Shown here: positions 1-8,956 of the stretch, piece after piece
Position numbering within the stretch: position 1 is the stretch's first letter
Layout of the letters: every line of letters begins with the position of its first letter
Translations under genes and position numbers: made by a program
Notes under the pieces: generated by a model
The model's input: only the letters and a program-made list of their open reading frames with translations
The model's database searches: none
What the model was told of the DNA's origin: nothing
Assembly (NCBI RefSeq): GCF_014643595.1
Contig: NZ_BMJT01000001.1
Coordinates: 496,001 to 560,000 of the forward strand
Length of the DNA stretch: 64,000 nt
From: Lysinibacillus alkalisoli
Lineage (GTDB): Bacteria; Bacillota; Bacilli; Bacillales_A; Planococcaceae
Reading direction: 5' to 3'

Positions 1-533
1 ATTGGCCAGAAGGAAATATTCAAAAGTATGACGAATATATTACAAGTATGGCAAATAATTTAGATGCATTACTTGAAGCACAGGATGTAGAGATTACATT
101 TTTTGCAACCAAATATCCTCAAGATGTTACAGTAACGAAGGATATTCAAAAAAAGATGCGCTATCATAATCGTGTGCAAATATTAGATGAAAACTTGTAT
201 CCAGATCGCTTATTAGAAGTAGTAGCAGAGCAAGATATTGTTATAGGCACACGTTTGCATTCACTTATTTTAGCAACAGATGCTGAAACACCTGTCCTTG
301 CTATTTCTTATCATGTGAAGGTGCAAGATTTTATGTCTTTAGTCAATGCATCAGATCGCTGTTTATCCATGGAGGATATTGCAAGAGATCCTAAGATTGT
401 GGCAAAGTCTATCCAAAAGATGAACGAGAACTGGGATGAGCTTATTATCGAAACGAAACAAATTGCCAATCACATTCATAGCGAAGCCATGAAAGGTAAA
501 GAATTAATGAAAAGGGCGGTGAAGGAGCTATGA
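1..533 (+). CDS. csaB: CsaB-like polysaccharide pyruvyl transferase, 3' end only
   Basis: The reading frame is open from base 3 at the window edge, so this is the C-terminal part (about 176 residues) of a longer protein; the family is usually about 350-370 residues. The motif GTRLHSLILA, followed by a short hydrophobic stretch and an SYHVKVQDFM segment, is typical of the C-terminal half of polysaccharide pyruvyl transferases. CsaB adds ketal-linked pyruvate to the secondary cell-wall polysaccharide, creating the ligand for SLH domains of S-layer proteins. The stop overlaps the next start by 4 bases (ATGA), so it is co-translated with the GT4 gene. The nearby secA2-slaP pair and the SLH protein at 38.1 kb fit an S-layer role. 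The methionine at base 48 is internal, not the start. Confidence 0.8.
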   Translation, partial: WPEGNIQKYDEYITSMANNLDALLEAQDVEITFFATKYPQDVTVTKDIQKKMRYHNRVQILDENLYPDRLLEVVAEQDIVIGTRLHSLILATDAETPVLAISYHVKVQDFMSLVNASDRCLSMEDIARDPKIVAKSIQKMNENWDELIIETKQIANHIHSEAMKGKELMKRAVKEL

Positions 534-1630
534 AGAAAATTTTAATCATTAGCAACATGTATCCTACCGACAATCATTTATCTTTTGGTATTTTCGTTAA
601 AAACCAAGTGCGTGCATTAGAAGAGGCAGGCATGAATGTTGTGATTGCTGTAAATGATGACCCTACAACAGGTAAATGGCCTGTTATAAAAAAATATATG
701 AAATGGGGCTTAAAAACCCTTACAACCGCTTTTCGTCAACGTAAACAAATCAGTGTTACACATGCCCATTATGCATTCCCTTCTGGAATGTTAGCGCTTA
801 TTGTTAAACGCTTATTTGGTATTCCTTATGTTGTAACAGCCCATGGTGGCGATATTGAACGTATGGCTAAAAAAAGCACTCGCTTACACAATTGGACAGA
901 AACCATTTTAAAAAATAGTGAGCATGTCATTGCAGTGGGCCCTGTGCTAGCGGAACAAATCGAGCATGATTTTTCCATACCTAAAGAAAAGATTTCCGTT
1001 TTAAGTATGGGTGTCAATCGTCGCATTTTCTATCCTATTGATAAAAATATAGCACGGGAGCAAGTTCATCTTGCACAGGACGCTTTTCATTTTTTATTTG
1101 TTGGTAATGTTATTGAACAAAAAGGTGTGGAAGAGCTTGTTCAAGCTTTTCAAATGGTGAAAACATCTTGTGAAAAGCCCGTTAAATTAACGATCATTGG
1201 TGCAAGACGTGATGAAGGTTTCCAGAAAAAGTTGCAACCTTTCATTGACGAGGATGTACAATTTATTGATCCATTAGCACAACAAGAGCTTGTTAAGTGG
1301 TTTCAAGCGGCAGATGTGTTTGTCTTACCCTCTCATTTAGAAGGCTTTGGTTTAGTAGCGTTAGAAGCGTTAGCTGCAGGTACACCTGTTATTGCTACCC
1401 AAGTTGGAGGTTTAGTATCTTTATTAAATAATGGTGCAGGTCACCTTGTGCCACCACATCATGCATCAGAATTAGCACAGGAGATGAAACGTGCAACGAC
1501 ACGTGTGGCGGACGACTATTACCACGTTTCAGCAGTGAATGCGGTGTTAGAGCAGCATGATGAAAAGAATATTACCGCACAATTGCAACAGATTTATGAG
1601 GTTGCTGCTAAAGGCGGTAGACGTGTATGA
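530..1630 (+). CDS. Glycosyltransferase family 4 (GT-B fold)
   Basis: This 366-residue protein has the two Rossmann-like halves of GT4 enzymes. The N-terminal half carries HAHYAFPSGM and VTAHGGDIERM, typical acceptor-side segments. The C-terminal half carries FVGNVIEQKG and the nucleotide-sugar binding stretch HLEGFGLVALEALAAGTP, which contains the E-x7-E motif. No membrane segment is evident, so it probably acts at the inner face of the membrane. It overlaps csaB upstream and the MurJ-type flippase downstream by 4 bases each, so the three form one translation-coupled unit. The context suggests assembly of a wall polysaccharide. The donor and acceptor sugars cannot be read from the sequence. 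Confidence 0.85.
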   Translation: MKKILIISNMYPTDNHLSFGIFVKNQVRALEEAGMNVVIAVNDDPTTGKWPVIKKYMKWGLKTLTTAFRQRKQISVTHAHYAFPSGMLALIVKRLFGIPYVVTAHGGDIERMAKKSTRLHNWTETILKNSEHVIAVGPVLAEQIEHDFSIPKEKISVLSMGVNRRIFYPIDKNIAREQVHLAQDAFHFLFVGNVIEQKGVEELVQAFQMVKTSCEKPVKLTIIGARRDEGFQKKLQPFIDEDVQFIDPLAQQELVKWFQAADVFVLPSHLEGFGLVALEALAAGTPVIATQVGGLVSLLNNGAGHLVPPHHASELAQEMKRATTRVADDYYHVSAVNAVLEQHDEKNITAQLQQIYEVAAKGGRRV

Positions 1631-3168
1631 ATAAGTTTTTCAAAATCATCGGAGCAGTAGCTATTATTAATATTGTAGCGCGTATGTTTGGTTTTCTGCG
1701 TGAGATGGTTATTGGTATGCAATATGGTTCTTCATATTATGCAGATAGTATTTTTACTGCCTATACCATTCCTAATTTTTTATACTTGGCTGTAGGTGGT
1801 GCTTTTACAACAGCTGTTATCTCGATTTACAATCGTGAAAATACAAATCGGCCATTATTTGTTAAACAATCATTTACAATCGTATTGTTTACAACGTTGA
1901 TTTTAACCGCTATTATGATGTTCTTTGCAGACTCAATGCTTCATGTTTTTGATGTTGGTGGGGAAGAAAAATCTGAAAAAATTTATGTGCTAGCAGCGAA
2001 ATTATATTATTGGATGATGCCATCTTCGGTCTTACTTGTATTATCTTCTTGGTATAGTGGCTTACTTAATCTACATGATAAATTCCATTTGTCCAGTTTT
2101 GCGATATTAATTTATAATGCAGCATTTTTAATTATTGGGGTTGCATTATCCGTTGTGATTGGGCCATTTGGTTATGGAGTTAGTGCATTATTAAGTGCAG
2201 TTATTATGCTATTCTTCTTAATTATTGGCTATCGCAAATTAAAGTCACATCCTGTTGGGATTTCATTTACACACAATTTATCAACAAAAGAATTGTGGTT
2301 AATGGTGTTGCCATTAGTGATTGGTGGCGCAACAATACAATTTTATGCATTATTACATCGTTTGTTTGCAACAGGTTTAGGAGAAGGGGCAATTTCTGCT
2401 GTTAACTATGCCTCACGTTTAATGCAATTTCCGCAAGCCATTTTAATAACAGCTGTAACAACGGTTATTTATCCTGTGCTAAGTCGAAAAGAGGGTGAGA
2501 ATGATATTGAGGGCATTCGAAGTCTCTATTCTAAAGGACTGCATTACCTTCTATTATTGTTATTACCTGTAACCGTATATTCTTACTTTTATTCAACAAA
2601 CCTTATTCAAGTGGTGTTCCAATATGGGCAATTTAATGAGCAATCGACTGCTATGACAGCTCCTGTCTTTGCTATCTTTTCTTTATCCATGTATTTTTTA
2701 GCAGCGAATATGTATATTACACGGTTTTATTATGCTAAAGGTAATTCATTAGCACCTGTCATTTACAGTATTGTTAACGTAATTGGCATTAATATTTTTA
2801 TTATGGTTTATTTCACAAAAGAATATGGTGCTATGGCAATTGCATGGGGAACGCTGATTAGTTCCTTCACTAATTATCTTATGCTCGTTTTACATGCGCG
2901 ATTTAAGTACAAATTAAAATTTGGTATGTTTGATCCAAGTGCCCATTATTTTAGAGCATGGCCGCCATTTATTTTAATTACGTTAATCGTATATTTATCT
3001 AGTACTTACTTACAATTTGACAACAAGTTCCTTACGTTTTTTGTAGGTGTTGCGATATTTGGCAGTAGTTTAGTAGCGTTATATTGGTTATTTGGTATTC
3101 AGGAGTTTAAAGAGTTAGTGCGTAAATTGCTTGCTAAGTTTGGCAAAAGTAAAAAAGATAATGCATAA
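1627..3168 (+). CDS. MurJ/MviN-type polyprenyl-linked oligosaccharide flippase
   Basis: The 513-residue, strongly hydrophobic protein has about 13-14 predicted membrane segments. It opens with the family hallmark NIVARMFGFLREMVIG and has a conserved inner LPLVIGGATIQF segment. MurJ/MviN proteins of the MOP superfamily flip lipid II or other lipid-linked sugars across the membrane. Its overlap with the GT4 gene and proximity to csaB suggest a substrate related to the wall polysaccharide, but a lipid II role is equally possible. A strong bidirectional terminator follows. The C-terminus is basic and cytoplasmic. Confidence 0.82.
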   Translation: MNKFFKIIGAVAIINIVARMFGFLREMVIGMQYGSSYYADSIFTAYTIPNFLYLAVGGAFTTAVISIYNRENTNRPLFVKQSFTIVLFTTLILTAIMMFFADSMLHVFDVGGEEKSEKIYVLAAKLYYWMMPSSVLLVLSSWYSGLLNLHDKFHLSSFAILIYNAAFLIIGVALSVVIGPFGYGVSALLSAVIMLFFLIIGYRKLKSHPVGISFTHNLSTKELWLMVLPLVIGGATIQFYALLHRLFATGLGEGAISAVNYASRLMQFPQAILITAVTTVIYPVLSRKEGENDIEGIRSLYSKGLHYLLLLLLPVTVYSYFYSTNLIQVVFQYGQFNEQSTAMTAPVFAIFSLSMYFLAANMYITRFYYAKGNSLAPVIYSIVNVIGINIFIMVYFTKEYGAMAIAWGTLISSFTNYLMLVLHARFKYKLKFGMFDPSAHYFRAWPPFILITLIVYLSSTYLQFDNKFLTFFVGVAIFGSSLVALYWLFGIQEFKELVRKLLAKFGKSKKDNA

Positions 3169-3170
3169 GA

Positions 3171-3205
3171 AAAGACGGTTTCTCAAAAGGAGAAACCGTC
3201 TTTTT
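3171..3205. terminator. Bidirectional terminator between murJ-like gene and slaP
   Basis: A perfect 14-bp inverted repeat (3171-3184 with 3190-3203, loop of 5) is followed by five T on the plus strand. The A-run before the left arm gives the T-run for the opposite strand. It separates convergent genes. Confidence 0.9.
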
Positions 3206-3211
3206 GTATGA

Positions 3212-4114
3212 TTATGCTTGTTGAGCAACGCGTGCTGACCAGCGTGATAAATCGGCATCAGTTGTATCGACAAGATTAGCTGGGAAGATAAATGTCCATG
3301 GTTTGGTTGTATTGCCTTCTACTGTGATGGCAGGGTCCATTTTAAACGAGCCGTTGGCAATACGTTTACTATTCGCATCATAAATCTCTAGCGGCAGCTG
3401 CTCTAAGTTGACAGCACGATTATTACCATTGCGAATGAAGACCGTGGCTTGCAAGCTACCATCTTCGACCTCACGAATTTGGAAACCTGTGAAGTTTACT
3501 TCAGAGTCACCTAACTCAGGCAATTTACTGACGATCTCTTCAAGCTGTGCTTTTTGTTCTTTTGTTAATTGTTCTTCCCAAGATGGGTCTAAATCTAATT
3601 GGTGCCCACGTAAATACACAAGGTTAAAGGCGATTTGCCAGCCATCTTCAGGTAGACCGTCTAGCACTTGTTTTTGTGTTTCTTTTTCAAAAGTAAAAAT
3701 CCAAGGACGTGCGCTTTCAGCAGGGATTGTACCTAGCGCTGAAAAATCAAAACGCTTTGTCGCTAAAAGCTCGCCATCTTTATCTAATAAAAATAGTTCG
3801 ACATCACCTAATTCAATGGGTTGGTCTAATGATGAACGGAAGAAAGCTCGCACAAACCATTTGCCATCTTGTTGTTCCATGCTAATTGTAGATAAAGATA
3901 ATTGGTTTGGCTTTAATGGTTGTAAGTCATTGGCTAAGAAGCTAAAAATATATTTTTGCTCCTGTGGCACATCCCACTCGGGGTGGATCGATAATTTTGT
4001 TGTAACATCTCTGTCAGAAGTCGGTTTATTTAAATCTTGTAATAATGTTTTCGAGTCAATAGTATTCTCTTTCTTTACTTTATCGTCCTTTTTGAAAAAG
4101 TCAAAAATACTCAT
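3212..4114 (-). CDS. slaP: Accessory Sec system S-layer assembly protein SlaP
   Basis: The 300-residue protein has no signal peptide or membrane segment. It opens with MSIFDFFKKDDKVKK and contains two related beta-rich SLAP-type modules, roughly residues 40-155 and 195-295. Each has the pattern of an aromatic/FI(R) strand, an ELxxLPLEIYD- or ELGDVELFLLD-like segment, and a closing PWxFxF (PWIFTF in the first, PWTFIF in the second). In Bacillus anthracis SlaP works with SecA2 to secrete S-layer proteins. Here slaP starts two bases after the secA2 stop, and its ribosome site (GAGGAGG) lies inside the end of secA2, so the two are coupled. The neighbourhood of csaB supports the assignment. Confidence 0.88.
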   Translation of the reverse strand: MSIFDFFKKDDKVKKENTIDSKTLLQDLNKPTSDRDVTTKLSIHPEWDVPQEQKYIFSFLANDLQPLKPNQLSLSTISMEQQDGKWFVRAFFRSSLDQPIELGDVELFLLDKDGELLATKRFDFSALGTIPAESARPWIFTFEKETQKQVLDGLPEDGWQIAFNLVYLRGHQLDLDPSWEEQLTKEQKAQLEEIVSKLPELGDSEVNFTGFQIREVEDGSLQATVFIRNGNNRAVNLEQLPLEIYDANSKRIANGSFKMDPAITVEGNTTKPWTFIFPANLVDTTDADLSRWSARVAQQA

Positions 4115-4116
4115 GT

Positions 4117-6489
4117 TTATTGTTCCTCCTCTTGTGCATCACGTGCTTCTAATTGTTTCATAAAGTCGACAATATCTATAATGATAAGGCGACGTAACTC
4201 TTGGAAGTTGCGTGCAAATAACTGTAAACCTTCACGTTGATAAATACGCATCGGGTCTTCTTGTTGGTATTGACGTAAACCGATACCTTCTTTTAAATGG
4301 GTCATCGCTTCAAGATGTTTTACCCAGCCACGGTCAATATGACTTAACATAAAGTTAGGGATAGCATTAATAATACGCTCGTCTTGCGCAAAGGCTTCTA
4401 ACTTATCTTGTAGTTCTTTTTCATGTGGTGCTATTTGTTTCATAATGAGTGATGTCTTTTGCAACTCACGATCAATGGTCACAGGTGTTAAAAATAAACT
4501 GTTTAATGAGCGTTCCATCTCATCAAAGTCCCACTCAATTTGAGCGACATCTTCAGGTGCATTTTCATGTACAGCAAAGTCTACTGTCTCAGAGAGCATC
4601 GTTTTCAAATGATGGATAAGTTTATCACCTTGTAAAATGCTGTTTCGTAAACCGTAAACTACGGTACGTTGATCATTGATGACATCGTCTAATTTTAAAT
4701 TGTACTCACGCATGCTAAATTGTGCACCTTCAACAATGCGTTGTGTGCGATTAATTAATTCAAATACCTCTTTATTTTCGATAAGACCTTGCGCATCTTT
4801 CGTCATCTTAGTTTTGAATTTCTCTACATCATCCCGAGCAAAGCGACGGAACATATCGTCTTCTAATGATAAGATAAAGCGTGTTTCGCCAATATCTCCT
4901 TGACGCCCCGAGCGCCCACGCAATTGGTTGTCCACACGTCGACTTTCGTGCTTTTCGGTACCAATTACAAATAATCCGCCCAGTTCATATACTTCGGGGG
5001 CAAGTTGAATATCCGTTCCACGCCCCGCCATATTTGTGGCTACCGTGACACGCCCACGTTGACCAGCCTCAGAGATTAGATTGACTTCTTGTTCCACAGT
5101 CTTGGCATTTAAAAGTTGGAAAGGGATACCTACTTGTTTTAAATGTTTAGCTACCTCTTCAGATTGTAAAATGGAAGTAGTACCTACTAATACAGGTTGT
5201 CCTTTAGCGTGCCGCTCTTTGACAAGCTCCGCCACATATTCATATTTCTCTTGTTTCTTTTCAAACACAATGTCTTCATGGTCAACACGTTGACGAGGGC
5301 GGTTTGTTGGGATTTGGATTACATCCATGCCATAAACATCACGAATTTCTTTTTCCTGTGTTTTAGCTGTCCCCGTCATACCTGATAATTTAGGGTACAT
5401 ACGGAAGTAGTTTTGAATGGTGATTTGCGCTTGTGCTTTATTTTCTTCCGTAATGGTCACGCCTTCTTTAGCTTCAATCGCTTGGTGTAAGCCGTCAGAG
5501 AGAGAGCGCCCCTCTAAAATACGGCCTGTAAACATATCTACTAATTCGATTTTATCTTCTTTAATAATGTAATCAACATCGCGCTCAAACATTACATGTG
5601 CACGCACAGCTTGGATAACGTAGTGATAGAGTGTTTGATGTTCTAAGTCGTAGAGGTTGTCGATACCAAAAGCTTGTTCTACTTTTGTAATCCCATCTTC
5701 TGTTAAAGAAGTAGCTTTCGTTTCGTCATCAAAATCATAATCTTCGTCACGTTTAAAACGCTTAGCTAAAATGGCAGCAATTTTATGTAGTTCTTCATTA
5801 GCCATCATTTTACCTGCAATGATTAATGGTGTTTTAGCTTCATCAATTAATACGCTATCCACTTCGTCAATAATGGCAAAGTGATAAGGACGTTGTACGC
5901 GGTCTGCAATACTATGTGCCATATTATCACGTAAATAATCAAAGCCAAACTCTGTACCCACACCATACGTAATATCTGCTTTATAGGCTAGTTTTTTCGC
6001 ATCAGGTTCCATCATGGGTACATTTAAACCAACAGTCAATCCTAAAAAGCGGTGAATTTGCCCAATTTGCTCAAAGTCACGAGTCGCTAAATAATCATTT
6101 ACCGTAATAACATGTACACCTTTGCCTTCTAATGCACGAACATAAGAGGGCAAAGAGGCAACGAGTGTTTTTCCTTCACCTGTAGGCATCTCGGCAATAT
6201 TGCCTTCTGTTAAGACAAGCCCACCAATAAGTTGTACGTCAAAGTGACGCATATTTAATACACGTTTTGAAGCCTCGCGAACTACAGCAAAAGCTTCTGG
6301 AATAATAGCTGTCATTTCTTCACCATTTTCAATGCGCTCTTTGAAAATAGGTGTCATCGCTTTTAATTCATCGTCAGACATTGCAACAAATTTATCTTCC
6401 AAGGCGTTAATACTATCAACAACCTTGTAATAACCTTTTAATTGTTTTTGCGTTGTCTGTTCATTATTTTTTTTGAAAAATGAGAACAT
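4117..6489 (-). CDS. secA2: SecA2, accessory preprotein translocase ATPase
   Basis: This SecA-family ATPase is 790 residues from the start chosen here (ATG at 6489, with AAAGGAGCG nine bases upstream); an upstream in-frame ATG has no ribosome site. It has Walker A MPTGEGKT, Walker B IIDEVDSVLIDEA, the [13 protein letters not shown] segment, GMTGTAKT and the GRSGRQGD helicase-2 motif. Unlike the second copy at 39.0 kb it lacks the C-terminal cysteine-rich SEC-C zinc motif and ends in an acidic tail, as accessory SecA2 proteins often do. With SlaP it should energise export of S-layer or other SLH proteins through SecYEG. The two SecA copies in this window are clearly divergent. Confidence 0.93.
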   Translation of the reverse strand: MFSFFKKNNEQTTQKQLKGYYKVVDSINALEDKFVAMSDDELKAMTPIFKERIENGEEMTAIIPEAFAVVREASKRVLNMRHFDVQLIGGLVLTEGNIAEMPTGEGKTLVASLPSYVRALEGKGVHVITVNDYLATRDFEQIGQIHRFLGLTVGLNVPMMEPDAKKLAYKADITYGVGTEFGFDYLRDNMAHSIADRVQRPYHFAIIDEVDSVLIDEAKTPLIIAGKMMANEELHKIAAILAKRFKRDEDYDFDDETKATSLTEDGITKVEQAFGIDNLYDLEHQTLYHYVIQAVRAHVMFERDVDYIIKEDKIELVDMFTGRILEGRSLSDGLHQAIEAKEGVTITEENKAQAQITIQNYFRMYPKLSGMTGTAKTQEKEIRDVYGMDVIQIPTNRPRQRVDHEDIVFEKKQEKYEYVAELVKERHAKGQPVLVGTTSILQSEEVAKHLKQVGIPFQLLNAKTVEQEVNLISEAGQRGRVTVATNMAGRGTDIQLAPEVYELGGLFVIGTEKHESRRVDNQLRGRSGRQGDIGETRFILSLEDDMFRRFARDDVEKFKTKMTKDAQGLIENKEVFELINRTQRIVEGAQFSMREYNLKLDDVINDQRTVVYGLRNSILQGDKLIHHLKTMLSETVDFAVHENAPEDVAQIEWDFDEMERSLNSLFLTPVTIDRELQKTSLIMKQIAPHEKELQDKLEAFAQDERIINAIPNFMLSHIDRGWVKHLEAMTHLKEGIGLRQYQQEDPMRIYQREGLQLFARNFQELRRLIIIDIVDFMKQLEARDAQEEEQ

Positions 6490-6626
6490 TATTTTACGCT
6501 CCTTTAATGGTTGCATGTTATTTACACGCACCTTTTATTTTATCAAATTTTAGTAGGGGTGACTATTAAAGTTCCATGACAACGACATGTGTTAAAAGGA
6601 ATTTACTATAAAAAAAATATTGCCCG

Positions 6627-6635
6627 TGGTATAAT
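6627..6635 (+). promoter_or_regulatory. Extended -10 promoter before tagO
   Basis: TGGTATAAT is an extended -10 element (TG-N-TATAAT) 45 bases before the tagO GTG. No convincing -35 hexamer lies at the right distance, which is common for extended -10 promoters. Confidence 0.6.
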
Positions 6636-6679
6636 AAATGGAAGACTGGCATATTTAATATTTTTAGAGGAGGAGAAAT

Positions 6680-7723
6680 GTGGGATACGTTTCTTTAATT
6701 GTCGCTTTTATGGCGTCAATTTTACTTACACCTTTAGTAAAGCGTCTAGCTTTTCGGATTGGTGCAGTTGATGCACCCAATTATCGTAAAGTACACTCAC
6801 GCATTATGCCTCGATTAGGTGGTCTTGCTGTATTTTTAGCCTTTATTATAGGCTTTGCAGTATACCAACCAGAAAGTCCATATACATTAGCCATCGTATT
6901 AGGCGCACTGATTATTGTAATTACTGGTGTGTTAGATGATATGTATGAAATCTCTGCTAAAGCAAAGTTAATCGGACAAATCGCAGCTGCATTAATTGTT
7001 GTTTTTGTCGGTGGTATTCAAGTGGAGTTTATTAATTTACCATTTGATGGTAAATTAGACTTTGGCTTTTTAAGTATTCCATTCACTTTATTATGGATTA
7101 TTGGTGTGACAAACGCTATTAACTTAATAGATGGCTTGGATGGCTTAGCAGCAGGTGTCTCGACAATTGCATTATTAACGCTAGCAACAATGGCATTTAT
7201 TTTAGGCGACACATTTGTTATGGCAACAGCTGCTATTTTAGCGGCTGCATGTATCGGTTTTTTATTTTATAATTTTCACCCAGCCAAAATTTTTATGGGG
7301 GATACAGGTGCATTATTTTTAGGTTTCATGATTGCTGTATTATCCTTATTAGGGTTTAAAAGTGTTACCATGGTATCATTTATCATTCCAGTAATTATGC
7401 TAGGTGTACCTATTTCTGATACATTGTTTGCTATTATACGTCGTTTCCGAATGAAACAAAAATGGTCTGATCCTGATAAATCCCATTTGCACCATTGTTT
7501 ATTAAACATGGGCTTCTCGCATCGCCAAACGGTATTACTTATTTATGGCATTGCGATGATGTTTGGTGTAGCAGCGATTATATTCTCTATGGCTAAAGTT
7601 TGGGGCGCATTGCTTTTAATTGTAGTCATTGTCATCACCATTGAATTGTTTGTAGAGATTATTGGATTAGCAGGTAAAAACTATCGACCATTACTTAATA
7701 TTGTGAGAAGTTTAAATAAGTAA
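6680..7723 (+). CDS. tagO: TagO/WecA-type undecaprenyl-phosphate GlcNAc-1-phosphate transferase
   Basis: The 347-residue polytopic membrane protein (about 10-11 segments) belongs to the MraY/WecA family. It has the N-terminal VDxPNxRKVHxxxxPRLGG segment, the catalytic aspartate region VLDDMYEIS, NLIDGLDGLAAG, the FMGDTGALFLGF magnesium-binding loop, and the C-terminal histidine motif SHLHHCLL. It transfers GlcNAc-1-P from UDP-GlcNAc to undecaprenyl phosphate, the first step of wall teichoic acid or secondary wall polysaccharide synthesis. The start is a GTG preceded by AGGAGG at six bases; the overlapping ATG two bases upstream is in another frame. tagO next to an LCP ligase matches the B. 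subtilis order. Confidence 0.92.
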   Translation: MGYVSLIVAFMASILLTPLVKRLAFRIGAVDAPNYRKVHSRIMPRLGGLAVFLAFIIGFAVYQPESPYTLAIVLGALIIVITGVLDDMYEISAKAKLIGQIAAALIVVFVGGIQVEFINLPFDGKLDFGFLSIPFTLLWIIGVTNAINLIDGLDGLAAGVSTIALLTLATMAFILGDTFVMATAAILAAACIGFLFYNFHPAKIFMGDTGALFLGFMIAVLSLLGFKSVTMVSFIIPVIMLGVPISDTLFAIIRRFRMKQKWSDPDKSHLHHCLLNMGFSHRQTVLLIYGIAMMFGVAAIIFSMAKVWGALLLIVVIVITIELFVEIIGLAGKNYRPLLNIVRSLNK

Positions 7724-7729
7724 CACATA

Positions 7730-7767
7730 AAGAGTGACGAAGCGTAAGTTTCGTTACTCTTCTTTTT
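7730..7767 (+). terminator. Terminator after tagO
   Basis: A 12-bp stem (7730-7741 with 7750-7761, one G-U pair) is followed by a T-rich tract. Confidence 0.8.
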
Positions 7768-7771
7768 ATAC

Positions 7772-7809
7772 AAAAAGGTGAGGCGATTTTAAAGTCGCCT
7801 CACCTTTTT
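7772..7809. terminator. Bidirectional terminator at the 3' end of the LCP gene
   Basis: A perfect 15-bp stem (7772-7786 with 7795-7809) has A-runs and T-runs at its ends. It is the main terminator for the minus-strand LCP gene and a second one for tagO. Confidence 0.85.
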
Positions 7810-7811
7810 TA

Positions 7812-8867
7812 TTAATAGTTGTCATTTTCGTTATTTGTATCATTATTTATTAGATCGTCTGTGTAAGTTTCATTTGTCGCTTTCTTTTTGGGTGTGATTT
7901 CTAAGTGTTTTTGTAAAATGACTTTTGTTTTTTCAAGTTCATCTTCATCTAACCCATAGTAGTAACCTCCTGGTGTGTTTAAATCTTCACCCATTAAGGA
8001 GATTGTTTCAACCTCAGGCATACCACTTGATAAATAATGCACAAATGACTTCATATCAGAGAATGTTAAATCTGTTTTCATATTATCGCCAACAGCTTGT
8101 AAAACATCATCATATTTTAAAACGGATTCCATCGAAGCAGCTTTTTTCATAATGGCTTGTACAATTTCTTGTTGACGCTTTCCGCGGTCTACATCTGTAT
8201 CTTGTTTACGTGTGCGGGCAAGTGCTAACGCCTCACTCCCGTTTAACGTTTGTTTACCAGGCATTAAATGTACAGCTGTACGGTCTAATTCATCTTTTTC
8301 TAATAATTCATAAGGCACTTTAGCTTCAATGCCATCCAATGCATCTACTACATCAATAAAAGCATTAAAGTTCATGCGAACGTAAAAATCTACAGGGATT
8401 TCTAATAATTCTTCCACAGTTTCAATCGTGGCTAGCGTGCCACCGTAAGAATGTGAATGTGTGATTTTATCCTCATACCCAACAGCAGGGATATGTACAT
8501 AAGAATCACGCGGAATACTAACTAGTTTAACGGTTTTAGCTTGATTATTGAGTGTAGCAAGCATTAAAGCATCTGCACGTGAAGCATCAGCGCCTTGTGC
8601 ACGTTGTTCACTATCATCAATACCAACAAGTAATATAGAGACATTATCTGTAATTGGTTTTACTTTTTCATCGCGCTTTGCTGACATATCGCGCCCTTCA
8701 ATTTTTTCATGTGCTTTAGTAACAGCATATTCCGCTTGCTTTGTTAAATAAACACCATAAGCAGCGGCACAAATGAGTGCAGAGGTTGCTAAAACAAGAA
8801 TGACTTTAAAAACTTTTACAGTACGACTCGTATTTTTCTTCGTCCTGCTTCGTTCTTTATTTCCCAT
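7812..8867 (-). CDS. LytR-CpsA-Psr (LCP) family wall polymer ligase, TagV/TagU-like
   Basis: The 351-residue protein has a basic cytoplasmic N-terminus, one membrane segment (about residues 20-42) and an extracytoplasmic LCP domain. Conserved segments include ILLVGIDD, ADALMLATL, SIPRDSYVHIP, KITHSHSYGG and the arginine-rich LALARTRKQDTDVDRGKRQQ that contacts the polyprenyl pyrophosphate. LCP enzymes transfer teichoic acids or wall polysaccharides from the lipid carrier to peptidoglycan. The site AAAGGAG lies 6 bases before the ATG. Its position between tagO and yvyE equals that of B. subtilis tagV (yvhJ). The tail is low in complexity and rich in Asn, Asp and Thr. Confidence 0.88.
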   Translation of the reverse strand: MGNKERSRTKKNTSRTVKVFKVILVLATSALICAAAYGVYLTKQAEYAVTKAHEKIEGRDMSAKRDEKVKPITDNVSILLVGIDDSEQRAQGADASRADALMLATLNNQAKTVKLVSIPRDSYVHIPAVGYEDKITHSHSYGGTLATIETVEELLEIPVDFYVRMNFNAFIDVVDALDGIEAKVPYELLEKDELDRTAVHLMPGKQTLNGSEALALARTRKQDTDVDRGKRQQEIVQAIMKKAASMESVLKYDDVLQAVGDNMKTDLTFSDMKSFVHYLSSGMPEVETISLMGEDLNTPGGYYYGLDEDELEKTKVILQKHLEITPKKKATNETYTDDLINNDTNNENDNY

Positions 8868-8956
8868 TTTAATTCTCCTTTAATTTGTCTAGCCATGTTT
8901 AACATTCATCTGATAATTATACTACGGTATTTATGGAATGGACAATTACAATTATG

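Noticed and set aside
3408-4163. 251-residue plus-strand frame opposite slaP
   Set aside because: Antisense shadow: Ser/Cys-rich low-quality composition, while slaP is strongly supported on the other strand.
6589-6771. 60-residue frame overlapping the start of tagO
   Set aside because: It overlaps the tagO promoter and ribosome site, and the overlapping tagO frame is clearly coding.
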